From: Edolisoma coerulescens
Taxonomy: Eukaryota > Chordata > Aves > Passeriformes > Campephagidae
Assembly: GCA_013397115.1 (NCBI GenBank)
Contig: VWZW01004136.1
Span: 863,913 to 927,912 of the forward strand
Direction: 5' to 3'
Length of the DNA stretch: 64,000 nucleotides
The notes under the pieces were generated by a model. The model saw only the letters and a list, made by a program, of their open reading frames with translations. It did not search any database and had not been told where the DNA came from. Made by a program: the position numbers and the translations under genes. The first letter of the stretch is position 1. Every line of letters begins with the position of its first letter. Below are positions 36,711-49,600 of this stretch, piece after piece.

Positions 36711-39700
36711 AGCACTGGGCAAAATATTCAGGCAATTTCAGTTCCACTCCAAAAAGTTGGGTATTTGTATCACAAAAAGCATTGTTAAACTTAGATGACC
36801 ACACAGCCATTTACAGCCTTCTTGACCTCTTGGCAGAGAGGAAACTGAAATATAGCTTCACTCTTCACAGGCAAATGAAGCCAGATCAGCTGGATTTGCA
36901 CTAAAGGCTGTCTAAACCCTCAGAGAAGATAGGTTAACATGGTTCGTAACTGCTCAACTGCTTACAAGGGCTCAAACACAAACACAGGTAAACTCAGGTT
37001 GGTCCAGCCAACTCTACCAAAACTGTAGTTGCTGGTAAGTGTTTAGCAAGGGGGTTTACACCAGGGTTATACTCCAGCCTCACCCAGAGAACAAAGCCAC
37101 CAACAGAATGAGAACTCTTTTTCTCAGTACCTCTCCAACTGCCTGGTCCACTGATAAGGAAGCTTGTACTTCTACTATAGAAATCCAGTGTATATATAGC
37201 TCCTTTGAGAACTCGATTCTGGAATTGCCTACAGTCAGAATAAGGAGAAAGAACAACACAATGTTATTCATGCGTTTCTGAAATAACCAGAATGCAGGTC
37301 TTGGTCAAATGCCAGCAGGAAGGCTGCACACATCAGGACACCAAACCAACACATAATAGATGCCTCACCTGGGTAAACTGCTTAAAAAAATGTTCTGCAA
37401 CATGTCTACTAGCATAAAGGGGCAGATGTATTTTTCACAGGGATCCTGAATACGCACATGCTGTTAGGTGGTTTTCAGGATGAGCAGAAACTCATGTTTC
37501 AGGGAATGTCAAAAACAACAACAAAATAATACTGACTGTGTGTGACAGCCAAAGTTCTTGTGGAACTTCCAGTGAGAATTTAGTGTGGTGGGATTGCAGA
37601 AACCTGGCTAGTCACAGAGCAATTTCCTTGCAGGAAAATGCTTTGATCTTGTCAGAAAAGAAGCTGTAAGCTGGTTTCCACCCAACGCCTGCATACCAAC
37701 AGGCTGGTGGCCTCTGACACCACCAGACCGAACTCTCCCCGTGCTGCTGGACAACTCACAATTGCATCAGAGTGTCTGAATACTATCCATCTTGAAAAGA
37801 TAGTGACAATCCCTGCAAGAGAGATTGGCAAAGGATTTTTCTCCAACACGTCATTCTTTTGAACTTTAAAAAGTCTTTGTCCATATAAGCAAAAACTACT
37901 TTTATTCATTCTGATGCAACTTAGGTCACAAAGGGAGCCATTTCTCTCTGAAGTGCTGGGTCATGACAGGAGATCCGTGAAACAGTACCAGAGTGCAGGT
38001 TTGGTCACCAAGAAAATACCAAGAGTGGCCTGCAGAATCCCCCAAAATTCTCATGACTAGAAGAAATACAAAGTCAGATTCATTATTCTGCTAAAATCCC
38101 TGAACAAATATTCCATATTTTAAATCATTTGTCAAGATTTACATGCATTGTAGCATGCTCTTATGTGCCTTCAAGTAATTAATACTTTTCAAAATATGTA
38201 AGGAAAAAAAACTCTTAATTTGTTCAAATGGGTTCAAATGACACCTTAAATTAAGTACATGAAGGCAGAAGAAAATTATAATATTGTGAGGTTATGTCTC
38301 CCATACTGGGAGACTATACCCAAAAGTTCCAAGAGAGCAGAGAAGACGCTGAAAATATTTCTGTATCTGTAAGAAAGCTACAAAGAGTAAATTAAATTAT
38401 TTTATTAATTTATTAATGTATGAGTCAATACAAACCATTTATATTGATTCTTGAGTGATATTGAATACCTAAGAGAACAATTCAGATTTATTGTTTAGTT
38501 TAAACTTAATTAAATTGTTTCAGTTGCATCACTTTTCCAGTTTAGAACAATCTGGTTTTAAATTATTCTTTCCACAGGGAATAGGTCAGATTAATTAATT
38601 TTCGGTTCATATTCACAGTGTTCAAAAATTCCGTATCTTCTTTCCTCAGATTAGAATCAAAAACCTGGTTTGGAGAAAAAAAAAGTCATGAGAACATTGC
38701 AAAGACTAAAGCACACATATTTGTTCAGTGTTAGTATTCTTTAACTTAGATGGTCTGGTTTTAAGTTCTTGGTATTGATAAACAATATTAATTAAATGGC
38801 CTTTTTTTTAAAAAAAGGCAATTGTAAAAAGTTTACTATATGCATTTTTGTGAGAATCTGTACTTTATTTTTAGATCACTAAGCTGACTATATTATTAGG
38901 AAAAGCTCAAGTCTGAAGGGAAAGAATTGAAGTAGTTGAGAAAGTGACATGCAATAGTTTGCATGGATATCACTGTACCCAAAACTGTAACACACTTTAA
39001 TATATGGAGCAATCATTAACAGGATGATAAAACTGCTAATATATTCTTGAACTTCCTCTTAGTAGTTCAACTACTATGTTGAACGTTTCTCAAAGGGCAC
39101 TGGCTGGCCAAGCCACTACTGAGATCACAAAGATTCCTCTTGGGCACAGCCATTGAGATCTGCTACAGTTGGTCAGTGCCGGGCTCCTTTGAGCAGCACA
39201 TCCCACAACTTTGGCCACACCTACAGTGCCTTACAGAGTGGTATGTGTTACAACACTGGGAAACACAGTGCAAATACTCAACATTTTCTATCAAGTGTGT
39301 AGATATCTTATTGGAGGCTGCAAAAAGTTTAAAAAAAAACCTAGGTACATGAAAAGTCTCCCAACACAGCAACACAAAAAATTATCAGAAGGTTGGCTTA
39401 TCTGTTATTTTTACCCAATGCACAATAGTGAGAGGTGAGCTTCAAAGCTTTGGAAGGGGTGTGGCAATGTGGAAAGAGTTAACTGCCTTGGATTCAATCA
39501 GTAGCAGTCAGAGCTACACCACCTTTACCCCCATTTTCAAAAGCATGGGTTAACCACAGTGCAAAAAGAGGTGTGAATATTATGCAGTTGGCTTGGCCTA
39601 GTAGCTTTGTGAACTTACCAGTATTAAAGTTTCTTTTTTACACATGCTATTCGGAAAATAACGCCTTGGAAGTCATGTTGGGGGGACAGGTGTGATAGAA

Positions 39701-42700
39701 ACATTTCTGCAGCCTGATTAAAAAAAATTCCTGAATACGCACTTTAAAAACCCATTTCCATTATTTTCCAGTGAAACATTCTTAGGTGCCTTCATCAGCA
39801 GTAATATAAGAGATGAAAAATAGAAAGAAGGAAGAAAAGTATGAGAGGAAGCTACTCAGAGTCAGGCAGGAAGCTACTTGGCTGCACAGAAAATGGCCTC
39901 ACCCTTTTCACTGACTTTTAGTTTATATTTTTCTTTTCCCTATTTGGTTCAATAGAGTTTCCTTCCATTTGGAGTCACAGAGCTCCCGCAAAGGCAGCTG
40001 ACTGCACTTAGGTAGATAGCACTGATAAATTGCATCTTATTTTAAGTAATGGTTTATCTCAACTGAAAAGGAGTGTCCCAATCAGTCACTACCATAAATG
40101 ACATAATGATAGGGAAGAAAAAGTGCCTTCAGTTTTCTGGTGTTTCCCTGATTCTATTAGCAAGATGATGGGTTACACAGATGAAATGGATGCATCGATG
40201 TATCTTAAAAAGGGTCACTGAAGAAAGATGAAAAACTTTTCTCTCTAGGGGAAGTTTGTTTTACAGAAATAAGAACAAGAGGAGGAATTTCAACCCTGGG
40301 GAGGAATATGCATGTAATTCCAAGAATCCACTTGAGGGATAAATTCTGAGTTTAAAACAAAACAAAATCTTAAAAAGTTAGCAAGTCCAGGCTAACTGAC
40401 CAAAGAAGAAATAAAAAATGGAAATCAACTTGCTGGTTTTGTATGTCCAGGGCTTTTGTATCCTTTTGGTCTTCTATGTTCTGCTTCTGTTACCACAAAT
40501 CACTGCTCCCTGCTACTCCTAAATCTTCACTTGCCAATTTCTTATTAGTTGTCTTATTTCTTTGATCAATGTTGGCAGTACTTTAGAAAGGTTCATTTGG
40601 ATAGGGTTATGTGGACTTTTTCTTCAGCAGCCTTTGCTTAGGAAGAAAACTATTACTGCAAGAGTAATGCCAATGTAGTTGTAGATAGGAGCATAAAATA
40701 GGAATCCACCGAGTCTGTCTTTCCTTCTGCAACCTCACCAAAAGTAAAAGAGGACTTCCTCAATGATTCTGAATTAACAAACATGGTATAAAACCTGTGA
40801 ATACCACCACATTCAAAGGAAGAGGCTTCGGTGATATATGCCAAGGCCACAGGAGATCACAGGGTTTCAGTCTCTTGGGCAATTATAGCTTCTAGCAGAA
40901 AACAATGGCTATTAGTGAGGCACAATGTGCAAAACTGCTCATCACACCTGGGAGAAAGATAGCTTGGGTCAGCTGAGTCCCAGCACTTAAAAAGCTTGTA
41001 TCGTCTCAAATTACAGCTCACTTTGTACATAGCTAAAATTAAACTTCTGTAGTTCTAAAGCCACTAATTGGCAGCAATGGAAACGCTAATAGATAACAAA
41101 ATAATAATGAAAAAAACCCCACCACAGAAAAAAGTCCTGAACCAACAACAATTCGCTCTGAATGTAATTAGAAAAGTATCAGATTAAAACTGTAACTTGC
41201 CACAGTTACTCCCTAAGAAGAATGCTTTTTTAGTAATACTATTTCTGATTATTCCTCTCATTACTCATTGAACTGCTTAGATACCATGACCTAGAGTGAG
41301 CAAATGGTGGCTTGCCTTCCTCACAAAAGCAGGTGCAGACACCAGAAACATTGTAAAATCTCTTAGACAGAAGGAACACTGAAATATATTAATGAATTCA
41401 AAGCCATTCTCACAGTAGCCTAATGTCACCTATGTGGGGCATTAGCAAGAAAATCAGGTTTAATTCCAATTAGCTGAGAACAGGGAGGTGATCAGCCAGA
41501 ATCAAGCGCCAAAACCCCAGAAGTGTTGTAACTATTATGGAGCTCTAGCCACGTAGCTAGTGCTAACTGACCCTGTTCTGGTAATACTGGAGCTAGAATT
41601 TGCTAACCTTCATAAAGATTTCGTTCCTTCAACACATCATTTATGTTGGGAGCAGTATGTTGATGTGATGTCTGTTTCTTTAGAGAGAACTGGAAGTGAA
41701 ACTCCAACTTGTGTTTTGTAAATTCTTAGAAAGTCATCACTGCCAAAAGCCATATTTAGGGAATATTAGGCACATGACTCATTTCTAGTCCTTGTTTTAT
41801 TATTTCAGATACACTTTGAAGCAAGGAGTACCTCAACAGCACAGTTTGGATTTTTTTTCATATTGCTAAGGTATTATTCTAGAAAGTGACTTTTCAAAAG
41901 CAGTATTAGCTGATAGCCACTGGTAGAAGGTTCATTTCTGGACAATCTTTCCAACTTTCACTTTGTCATTGCCACAGTTTTCTGCAAAAGCTAAAAAAAG
42001 CCTAAAAATTACATTAGTTTTATAAATGAGCCATACTGTTTGGACTTACTATTGAACCCTTCATCACAAGAGTTGAGCCAGGTACAGAGCTGTTCTTAGA
42101 CACCTAGAGTGGCATTTCCAGGTACTGGAGCCCCTCAGACTGCAGGCCACGCTTGAAACTAGAAAATAACCTTGCTGTGGAGATCGTGTGTATTTCTCAG
42201 AACAACACACTGTGCAGGTATTAGTGAACAGCATTTCATACAATACCTTGTTTTTTATAAAAATGTTTCGAGAGGCAAATCTAGACAAAGTTTTGTGGAA
42301 AAGTTTACCAGAAAAAACTAGACAATAATTCTGAGGAGCTGTTATCCACAAGGTAAATTTTTCTGGATTTGAGCCAAGCTGCATAGAAGCTCTACACTTT
42401 GAGGACAAACAATGCAGGCTAGAATATATGATTGCTGTAAGTCACTTCTTGATAAAAAGCTAAGGAGCTTTGTTTCCCAATATGACTAAAGCAGAACAGC
42501 ACTGGGAAAAATGCCTCAGGAAGTCCACACACAATATAAATCATAATCAGATTTTCCATACCTTTCTAGACACAGGAACTCCTAAAATATCAAACCAATG
42601 CGACTAGAAGTTGAATACTAAGCCAATAGATTCTGCAGGCGTATTTCTCAAAACAGATCTGTGGGCTAAATATATCCATATTTATCTCTCTATATAGATA

Positions 42701-42927
42701 ACTATTCTATAAGAAAATCTGAAGAACAGTATAGTCCCATGATGAGATTTCCTGAACAAACCCAAAATGAAAGCTAAACTAATTCTCACAAAAAGCTACA
42801 CAAAACTCACCCCAATTTCCACTAATAACAAAGATGTCTCTTTGGCTCTTGGAGCTCATTGCTCACCTCTTGGCCCTGTAAATAGTTTTTTTGTACATGG
42901 ACTTGTCTGGAAAGATTTCTGCTTTGG
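36711..42927. other. Spacer between the AKR gene and S1PR1
   Basis: AT-rich, without a recognisable exon. It contains an A/T hairpin-like palindrome at 38799-38819 (GCC, T8, A7, GGC) and AT-rich low complexity near 38390-38420. Together with the upstream flank it separates the two tandem genes by about 9 kb. Confidence 0.6.
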
Positions 42928-42933
42928 TTTATT
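42928..42933 (-). terminator. Candidate polyadenylation signal of the AKR gene
   Basis: This is the first AATAAA on the minus strand after the AKR stop codon that I found, about 620 bp downstream. It implies a 3'UTR of roughly 640 bp. Hexamer position only; the usage is inferred. Confidence 0.35.
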
Positions 42934-43554
42934 TACAGGCTAGTAAGTAATATGCATAGAACTATCTGAGTAATGCCATAGTAATGCTGTGATATGCATG
43001 AAACATTTTTGGTGATGCTCAGATATTGTGTATTACAATGAGATTCTATTTTTGATGGAGATTTGCAGTATATTGTACAACATAAATACTGTTAGGATAA
43101 TGGCATTAACATTTTTTTTATCCAGCTTTTTCTTCATCATATATTGTATCTCTCTAACAAAGTACTTGAAAAATTATTTCATACCCAACACCTATATTGT
43201 ACACTAACAGGTACCATTTTTGCCCTACATTTTTCAAGGAGTATCTCCTCATGCACTTTGAATTAAACAGCCTGATGCAGGGTCCATGGTATAAATAGGA
43301 GTCTTTGCGTGGACTTCAATGAACTAAGGAACAGCATTTGAGATGGAAATATAAAATCTATATGAGAGTTGTACAAAAGTGCTACCCTCTAAAATGTCTT
43401 TCATCTGTTGCCAATGTTAAGGATTTCAAATCAGTGACCATTATTAGCAGACATCACTATCATGATTAGATTCTTACTGTAACCTTCTCTGAATTTAAAG
43501 TACATGGCGTGACTTGCTGATCCCCGAGAAAGGAAAAATAGCTCAAACCTTGAT

Positions 43555-43650
43555 TCACACAATAAAACTTGGATCCCAGGAAACATGTCTCCCATCATGC
43601 ATTCCATTCAGAATTTCAACATCGTCCTCTGCTATTGTAAAATCAAACAC
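43555..43650 (-). CDS. AKR exon E (last coding exon, with stop)
   Basis: Acceptor ATTCCCGCAG|GTG on the minus strand; 31 codons then TGA. It begins V-F-D-F, as expected directly after the signature helix, and ends in a D-G-R-H-V-S-W-D-P tail. The open frame upstream of 43650 (to 43740) is intron read-through and should not be annotated. Confidence 0.92.
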   Translation of the reverse strand: MFDFTIAEDDVEILNGMHDGRHVSWDPSFIV

Positions 43651-46600
43651 CTGCGGGAATGCATACATCGTTAACATCATGAACACAGAGAGAATCAACA
43701 ACCTGCTATATATTCTAGTATTTAACTGACCAAAATTCATTTAAATGTGAGGCTGAATTTTTATATATTTTTCCTTCGGAAAATTCTTCTTATGTTTTGG
43801 CATAGAAAAATAGTCCATCAAGCTGACAGGCTCCACTGGGTGTTTTGCTCCTTTAGTGACTCATTTTTATTTGTAGACTATGTTAACATGGTTTCATAGC
43901 ACTCAGGCCTCAGGCAAGGGTCCAAGACAAGGGTAGTTTCAAAGCTGGTTTTGACAGCACTCTCTATGGTCACTGCTAGAGGTATAGGAATACCCTGATA
44001 GCAATTTCTTTGGAAGAATGAGCTCAGTATTTCACTTACATCCCAATGTTCAGTTTAGAGTGTTACAGTTCTCTTTCTAAGAACTTTAGACAAAGAGAAT
44101 TATTAGCAGGGATCAGGACATTCACAAAGCTAGCAAACCAAAGGCTGTGTCTATCTTTTCTATGACTCTACTTTGTCAAAACTTTTACAAATCAGCTAAA
44201 TACAGAAAGAGTGTTACAGTGCCTCAATACTAACTCAAACTTGAAAGCAATCACTTGTCTTCAAACACAGGTTCTTACAGCCACTGACTTCTCCTGTGGC
44301 CAGACCTGCAATGTGAACGAGGGTATCAGTGCTTTCTTAGCAGGTGTCCTGTTGAGACGTTATCATCAGGACGTTGCTTCTGTTCTCTTTGTCAGAGCTC
44401 CTCCATGCTCAATAGAAAGATACTGTGGAGCCTGAACTGTAGCCAAATGAGCTCCTCCCATCCTGCATTTTCCAGCAACCACTGTATTCTGGAATGATCC
44501 TTGTAGTCAAATCTCAGTGCTCTCTCAAGCCTTTTAAGCTTAAACCAGGGACCAGTCACAGAACTACAAAACCCTATATATTATATACTGAGGGTTTAAT
44601 GAGGACCAACTTGACCAGAAGTGGTAGAGACTTAGGCCAACACAGAAACATGAGGGAAAGAAAAAAAAGGGAGATGTGATAAACAACTGGGCCAGTTCCT
44701 TCCTCTCTCCATCTTAAGTGTTTTAAGTTTAGATGTAACATATTCCCTCAGTTGTGTGAAATGAATTGGTGGTGCCACAGAGTAAACTCTGTAAAAAGTA
44801 AAATTAATCTGGATTTAAAATATCACCAGGAAAATAAAAGTATAAGGAAGGATTTTTAAACTGGTTTTGTTCTCTGATCTGGTTCCCAATACAGTACCAC
44901 AAGCAGCTGTGCTTGTACCACAGAAGGCAGTGTGTATGTCAGAACAAACAGTCAAGGCAGGAGCTATATAAACAGGCATGGCCACCAGCAGAAATCCTCA
45001 TTACATGTATATTGATTAACACCTACACACACATACACACAGAGACACAGAGAAGGATAAAAATAGCAGACTGAAGTTTCCTGTCTTCTTGCAAAGTTTC
45101 TTCCTGATTTGCCAAAACAGTTCATACCCCTACAATATTTTTGGAAATAACAATTAAGTTGAGGTTTTGCCTCCCCTAAAGAAAGAACACTTTCAGATTA
45201 GAGAAACAGAGAGACAAAGAAATTAATTAATTAAAACTATTTGGTATGAAAAGGAAATTAAAAAAAGGTGGAATCATGCTGCCAATTCTCATTCATTCCC
45301 ACTTTTCTTTGTCCAGCCCCTTCATGCTGGGACCTTTTCTGCACACTGAGTAGAAGGAGAAGGTAGGGGAAGAGTCAGCTCTGGCAGGACTGCGATTTCC
45401 TTGGAAGGTCTCCATCTTGGAGAGTTATCCCCAGGCCAAAGCTTTCCTAAAACTGTTATGCATAGCATCGAAACTTGACCTATGTGCCTATCACACAAAG
45501 AACGTAACCATAACCAGATTAGGATGTTCCACAACCAGACAAGTAATAAATAGAACTATTAAGAACAAAAATCAACTACAAAAGGTCTTCTATGGATTTT
45601 TCTTTATACACAGTGATTAGTTCTCCAGTTCTTTTCTGACATTTGTGAGTTATGGTTTTTTCCCACATTGTGGTCATTTTATGCTACCATCACTTGGCAA
45701 TTTTGACTGAGTTACCCCAGAACAGAACTGGGAAGGAAAATGGGAAGGCAAACCAAAATATTAAAAACTCTTACTTGGATGTTAGTCAGACATGAGTTCA
45801 TAACCAAATCTTACCTTGCAGTTTTCCTCTATCCGTTCCGCTTTTGTTGACTTTGGAATAGTGACAATCCCATTCTGAAAAGAATAATGTGTCTCATTAA
45901 AATCTGCAGTTTTTAAGAAAATTACCTGTCTTCAAAACATTACAATAAATTCCTCACATCTTCTGAGGTTTTAATTTAATTTTCTGGGGGACACTGGCAT
46001 TTCTCTATGCCATTTGCAACTGCAGTTATATACACTGTGTTGACTTCCAACACACATTACATGGTTTCTATCAACTTAATGCACTATTCCACTGCTTAGT
46101 ACTTTGTATTGAGTGACAGAAATAGAACAATAAGGGATACTGCTTGTAACATTTACTTTGGAAACATCTCTTATTGGTGGCTCTTATTCCCTACAACCAC
46201 ATCATTTAAAATAATTAATATTTGAAATACCGGCATGATCTGTGAACTACATTCTAAATTTCCAGTACAGCCATCAGCTCACACAATATCAACATACTGA
46301 AAGCAGAAATACCTTCTGAATAAATTCTGGTTTGATGCACAAACCCCAAACTATTTGCATTTTTTTCCTGAGAAAGGAGACACATTTTTATTACCACCCG
46401 CCATTACCTGAATGCTCCAGCGTATGCAAATCTGTGCTGGAGTTCTGCCATACTTCTTTGCCAGCTGAATGATAGTAGGATGAGTGAGTGCTTCACCTTT
46501 GGCTAAAGGACAGTAGCCTTCAAAAACAATATCTCTTCTCCTACAATAATCAACCAGCTCCTGAGGTCTTTGGAAAGGGTGGTATTCAACCTTTGATAAA

Positions 46601-49600
46601 TAGAAATAAAATTTTAGTAAAAACCCTGAGAGTAGTACATTTCATAGAAAAAAGCAATGAAAATGAAAATAATTTTTCTCTTGTTTTAAAAATAGAACAT
46701 GGGTGAAATCATTGCTTTCGGGAAGTAGGTGTAACGTATTCGTTTTAGAAGACACGTGAAGGGTATTAATCAACAAGTATTTTACCAGTAATTGGCACAA
46801 CAGTTAATTTATTTTATGTTTCCCTCAGAAACAAGGTGCAGTTGTCTACCTGACCTGCAGCTGGACTTTCACAATTGCTCTGTTTATAAGAAATAGATAC
46901 AAATGCACAATAGAAGCATCAGGTAATTTTTATTGGTGCTTTGAGACTACTTCTTTCTCTTCCCCAAATCTATGTCCTTTCCTTTTTCTTTACTAATGAT
47001 TCTTTCTAATGATCTTTGAGTTGCACAAGCAAGGGGAGGGGGCTGAGCAGGGGCTCGGTTTGCAGCGACCAACCAGAACAATTTGCTTAGGGTGAGGACC
47101 TGACCTTGGAAGCAAAGCCTGTTGGCATGGATTGCACATGGCAAATCCTGTATCCTGTGTGGTGTCACCATCAGCTTATGCAGGGAAGCAATCATGCTGT
47201 GGAATGAAGTGTGAAGGAGACCCTTTGTAAGAAGGAAGATCACAAATTGCCAAGAACCAGTTAAAAGAGGAAAAGTAGCAAGCTACAAAGACACAGTTTT
47301 TGGGAGCAAAAGGAAAAAGAAGTTATTGGACAGTAATGATCTCAGAGGAGAGACGTATTCTGGCATGTAGCTAAAGCCAAAAGAGAAACACTGTAATATT
47401 CCCTAATAAGTTATTTAAATAAGTATTTCACAGTTTATACATTGTAAGAAGCATACATTCCTCTGCATTTAGATGAAAGTGGGTAGTGTTTTCTTTTACA
47501 AAATACATAATCATGTGATGTATTTTTGTGACTGCTCACCACCGTTGTTCCAGGGATCGAACTTGCGCATTTTGAAGAAAAATACTCTTCTGAGCAATTA
47601 CCTCAACACGTGGAATCTGGAAAATTTCTTCTGCCACAAAGAGGAAAAATGAACATTTCCTGTTTCTCATCTTTTTAGTACATGTTGTCTTTTCAGACAA
47701 CAATAGTCAGGAACAATAGCCTGGCAGTCATTCAACATGAGCTAAGAAAAAACTGTGCCCCTGGAAGGCTGGGCTGAGTCAGCCTAAAGCTGCTATGATC
47801 TAAATTACTAGGTGGACTCGGGAACAAGGTTCAAGCAGCAGACATCCATGTCTTCAGCCTTTGATGTTTCTTGAACTTTGAGTACCCTTTGTATTTCATG
47901 TTTAAATGTGTAAGAGCAGTGCTTAGGTCATACAGTTTATTCACTTGTTTGCACCTGAGCTGAATACGAAATATTCTCATTGTATCTATGCAAAACTATG
48001 AGGGGAGAAAAGAAAGAGCAAGCAGGGTGTATTACTGGATTGTAACAAGAGTAGTAAGTAATTTTAGCAGATATTCTTTACATTAAGTATAGCAAATAAT
48101 ACAGCTCAGAAAATATTAAATGAAGAACTATGTATTTAGGATCAAATGCTGAAACATCTGCAGTGCCTCTATGGCATCATGTGACTTATTCAGCATTTAT
48201 TACTAATTAAACTGCAAGCAGAATTTACCTGCTGGTCTAGTAAGATTCCAGGCAGCACAGTTCCAGGTTACACCAAAAATGTTTAAATCGAGCAGTATGC
48301 TGAGATATCACCTGCCTGCTTCACAAGCAGAATACATAGCAACAACTACTTCTCACCTAAAAAGATCGTATTTTGTGCCTTTCACTGAATCAAGAGACTC
48401 CCAAATTTTGTGATTCAGATTTTGACACATGGAGTAGTGTGTTGCTAGAAGCAAGTATATTTTTTCTTAGATATATTACTAAAATAATCAAATGCATACA
48501 ATAAAATTTAATTTTTTTTAATGAAAATGTTCTGGAAGGTTCTAGCAGTATCTGAATGCAAGGGACTAGGATCCTGAGCTACAAGAGGTATAAGGTGAGT
48601 GGTCAACTTTGCTTCCCCTCAAAATAACAATTCCTACTTCCTTCCTTGCCCCACCCTTGCTATTTTCGTCACCAGACTTCTCTCAGGCGAGGGCTGTCTG
48701 TCACATGATGGCAGAGGAAGATCTTGATCTTTTCTGGCTCTCTGCCCTGATTGATTGGCGTGTAAAAACTGGCATCTGTTTAACAGAACAGTTTGCAGTT
48801 CACATTACAGAACTTCACAGCTGCTACTTGCTCAGCCACAGGGGGCCTCCAACTAAAGCGCTGGTTTTTCACAACAGCCACAGCAAATGGGGAAAACTTG
48901 AGCCTAATAACAATCCTGACACATGGCCCTAGAAAGTCGTACCTCAGATGATGGTGCACAGAGGCCTTACTCTTTCCACCCTGCTGTGGTCCTTTTCACG
49001 TGATAAAGTTTCTGCACATTTGGAATTCAGTAATTTTCTCAATGGGAATGCTGTCTTACAATTATTTCTTTTTATGAAACTTAAGTACAAGCCTAAAAAT
49101 ATTTCCTATATAGAGGAACAGTAGAGGTGAGCTTATGTACAAAGGGGTTGTTTTCTAATGTCTCATACACATTTCTACCTTGTACAAATTTACACAATAG
49201 TGCTCGGTATTGATGGCAATATCGACAACATAACTAAGTCTCTCTGAGGTCATTACACTGTAACTTGCACTTCTGGAAAAATATTGATGAGCATTCCTAT
49301 GTGGAATTCATGGAGGAACAGTTTATATTTGGGTTCAGTGCATCGCTTTAGTAAATGAAACATATATATTTATTAAATACTTCTAAAATGTTGTTTTTTC
49401 CCGTAATGAGTGACAGGCCTATGAGCCTTCAGAGAGACTTCAAAGATTTCTTTGAGCATAAATCCAAACTTCCTACTGCCAAGTCAATTATAAACTCTGG
49501 CACACAAACCTGGAACTTCTAGGTTGTAAGTTTCACTCTATATGATGCTAGAATAAAGTACCATCATTTTACAGTGTTCGCCAGTACTTTTAATAGTATA

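Noticed and set aside
38799..38819. GCC-T8-A7-GGC palindrome
   Set aside because: A homopolymer-based hairpin in AT-rich DNA; no flanking element or terminal repeat suggests a mobile element or function.
47553..47562. GTTCGATCCC on the minus strand, resembling a tRNA T-loop/B-box
   Set aside because: No matching A-box, anticodon stem or acceptor stem can be folded around it. Probably chance within an AKR intron.
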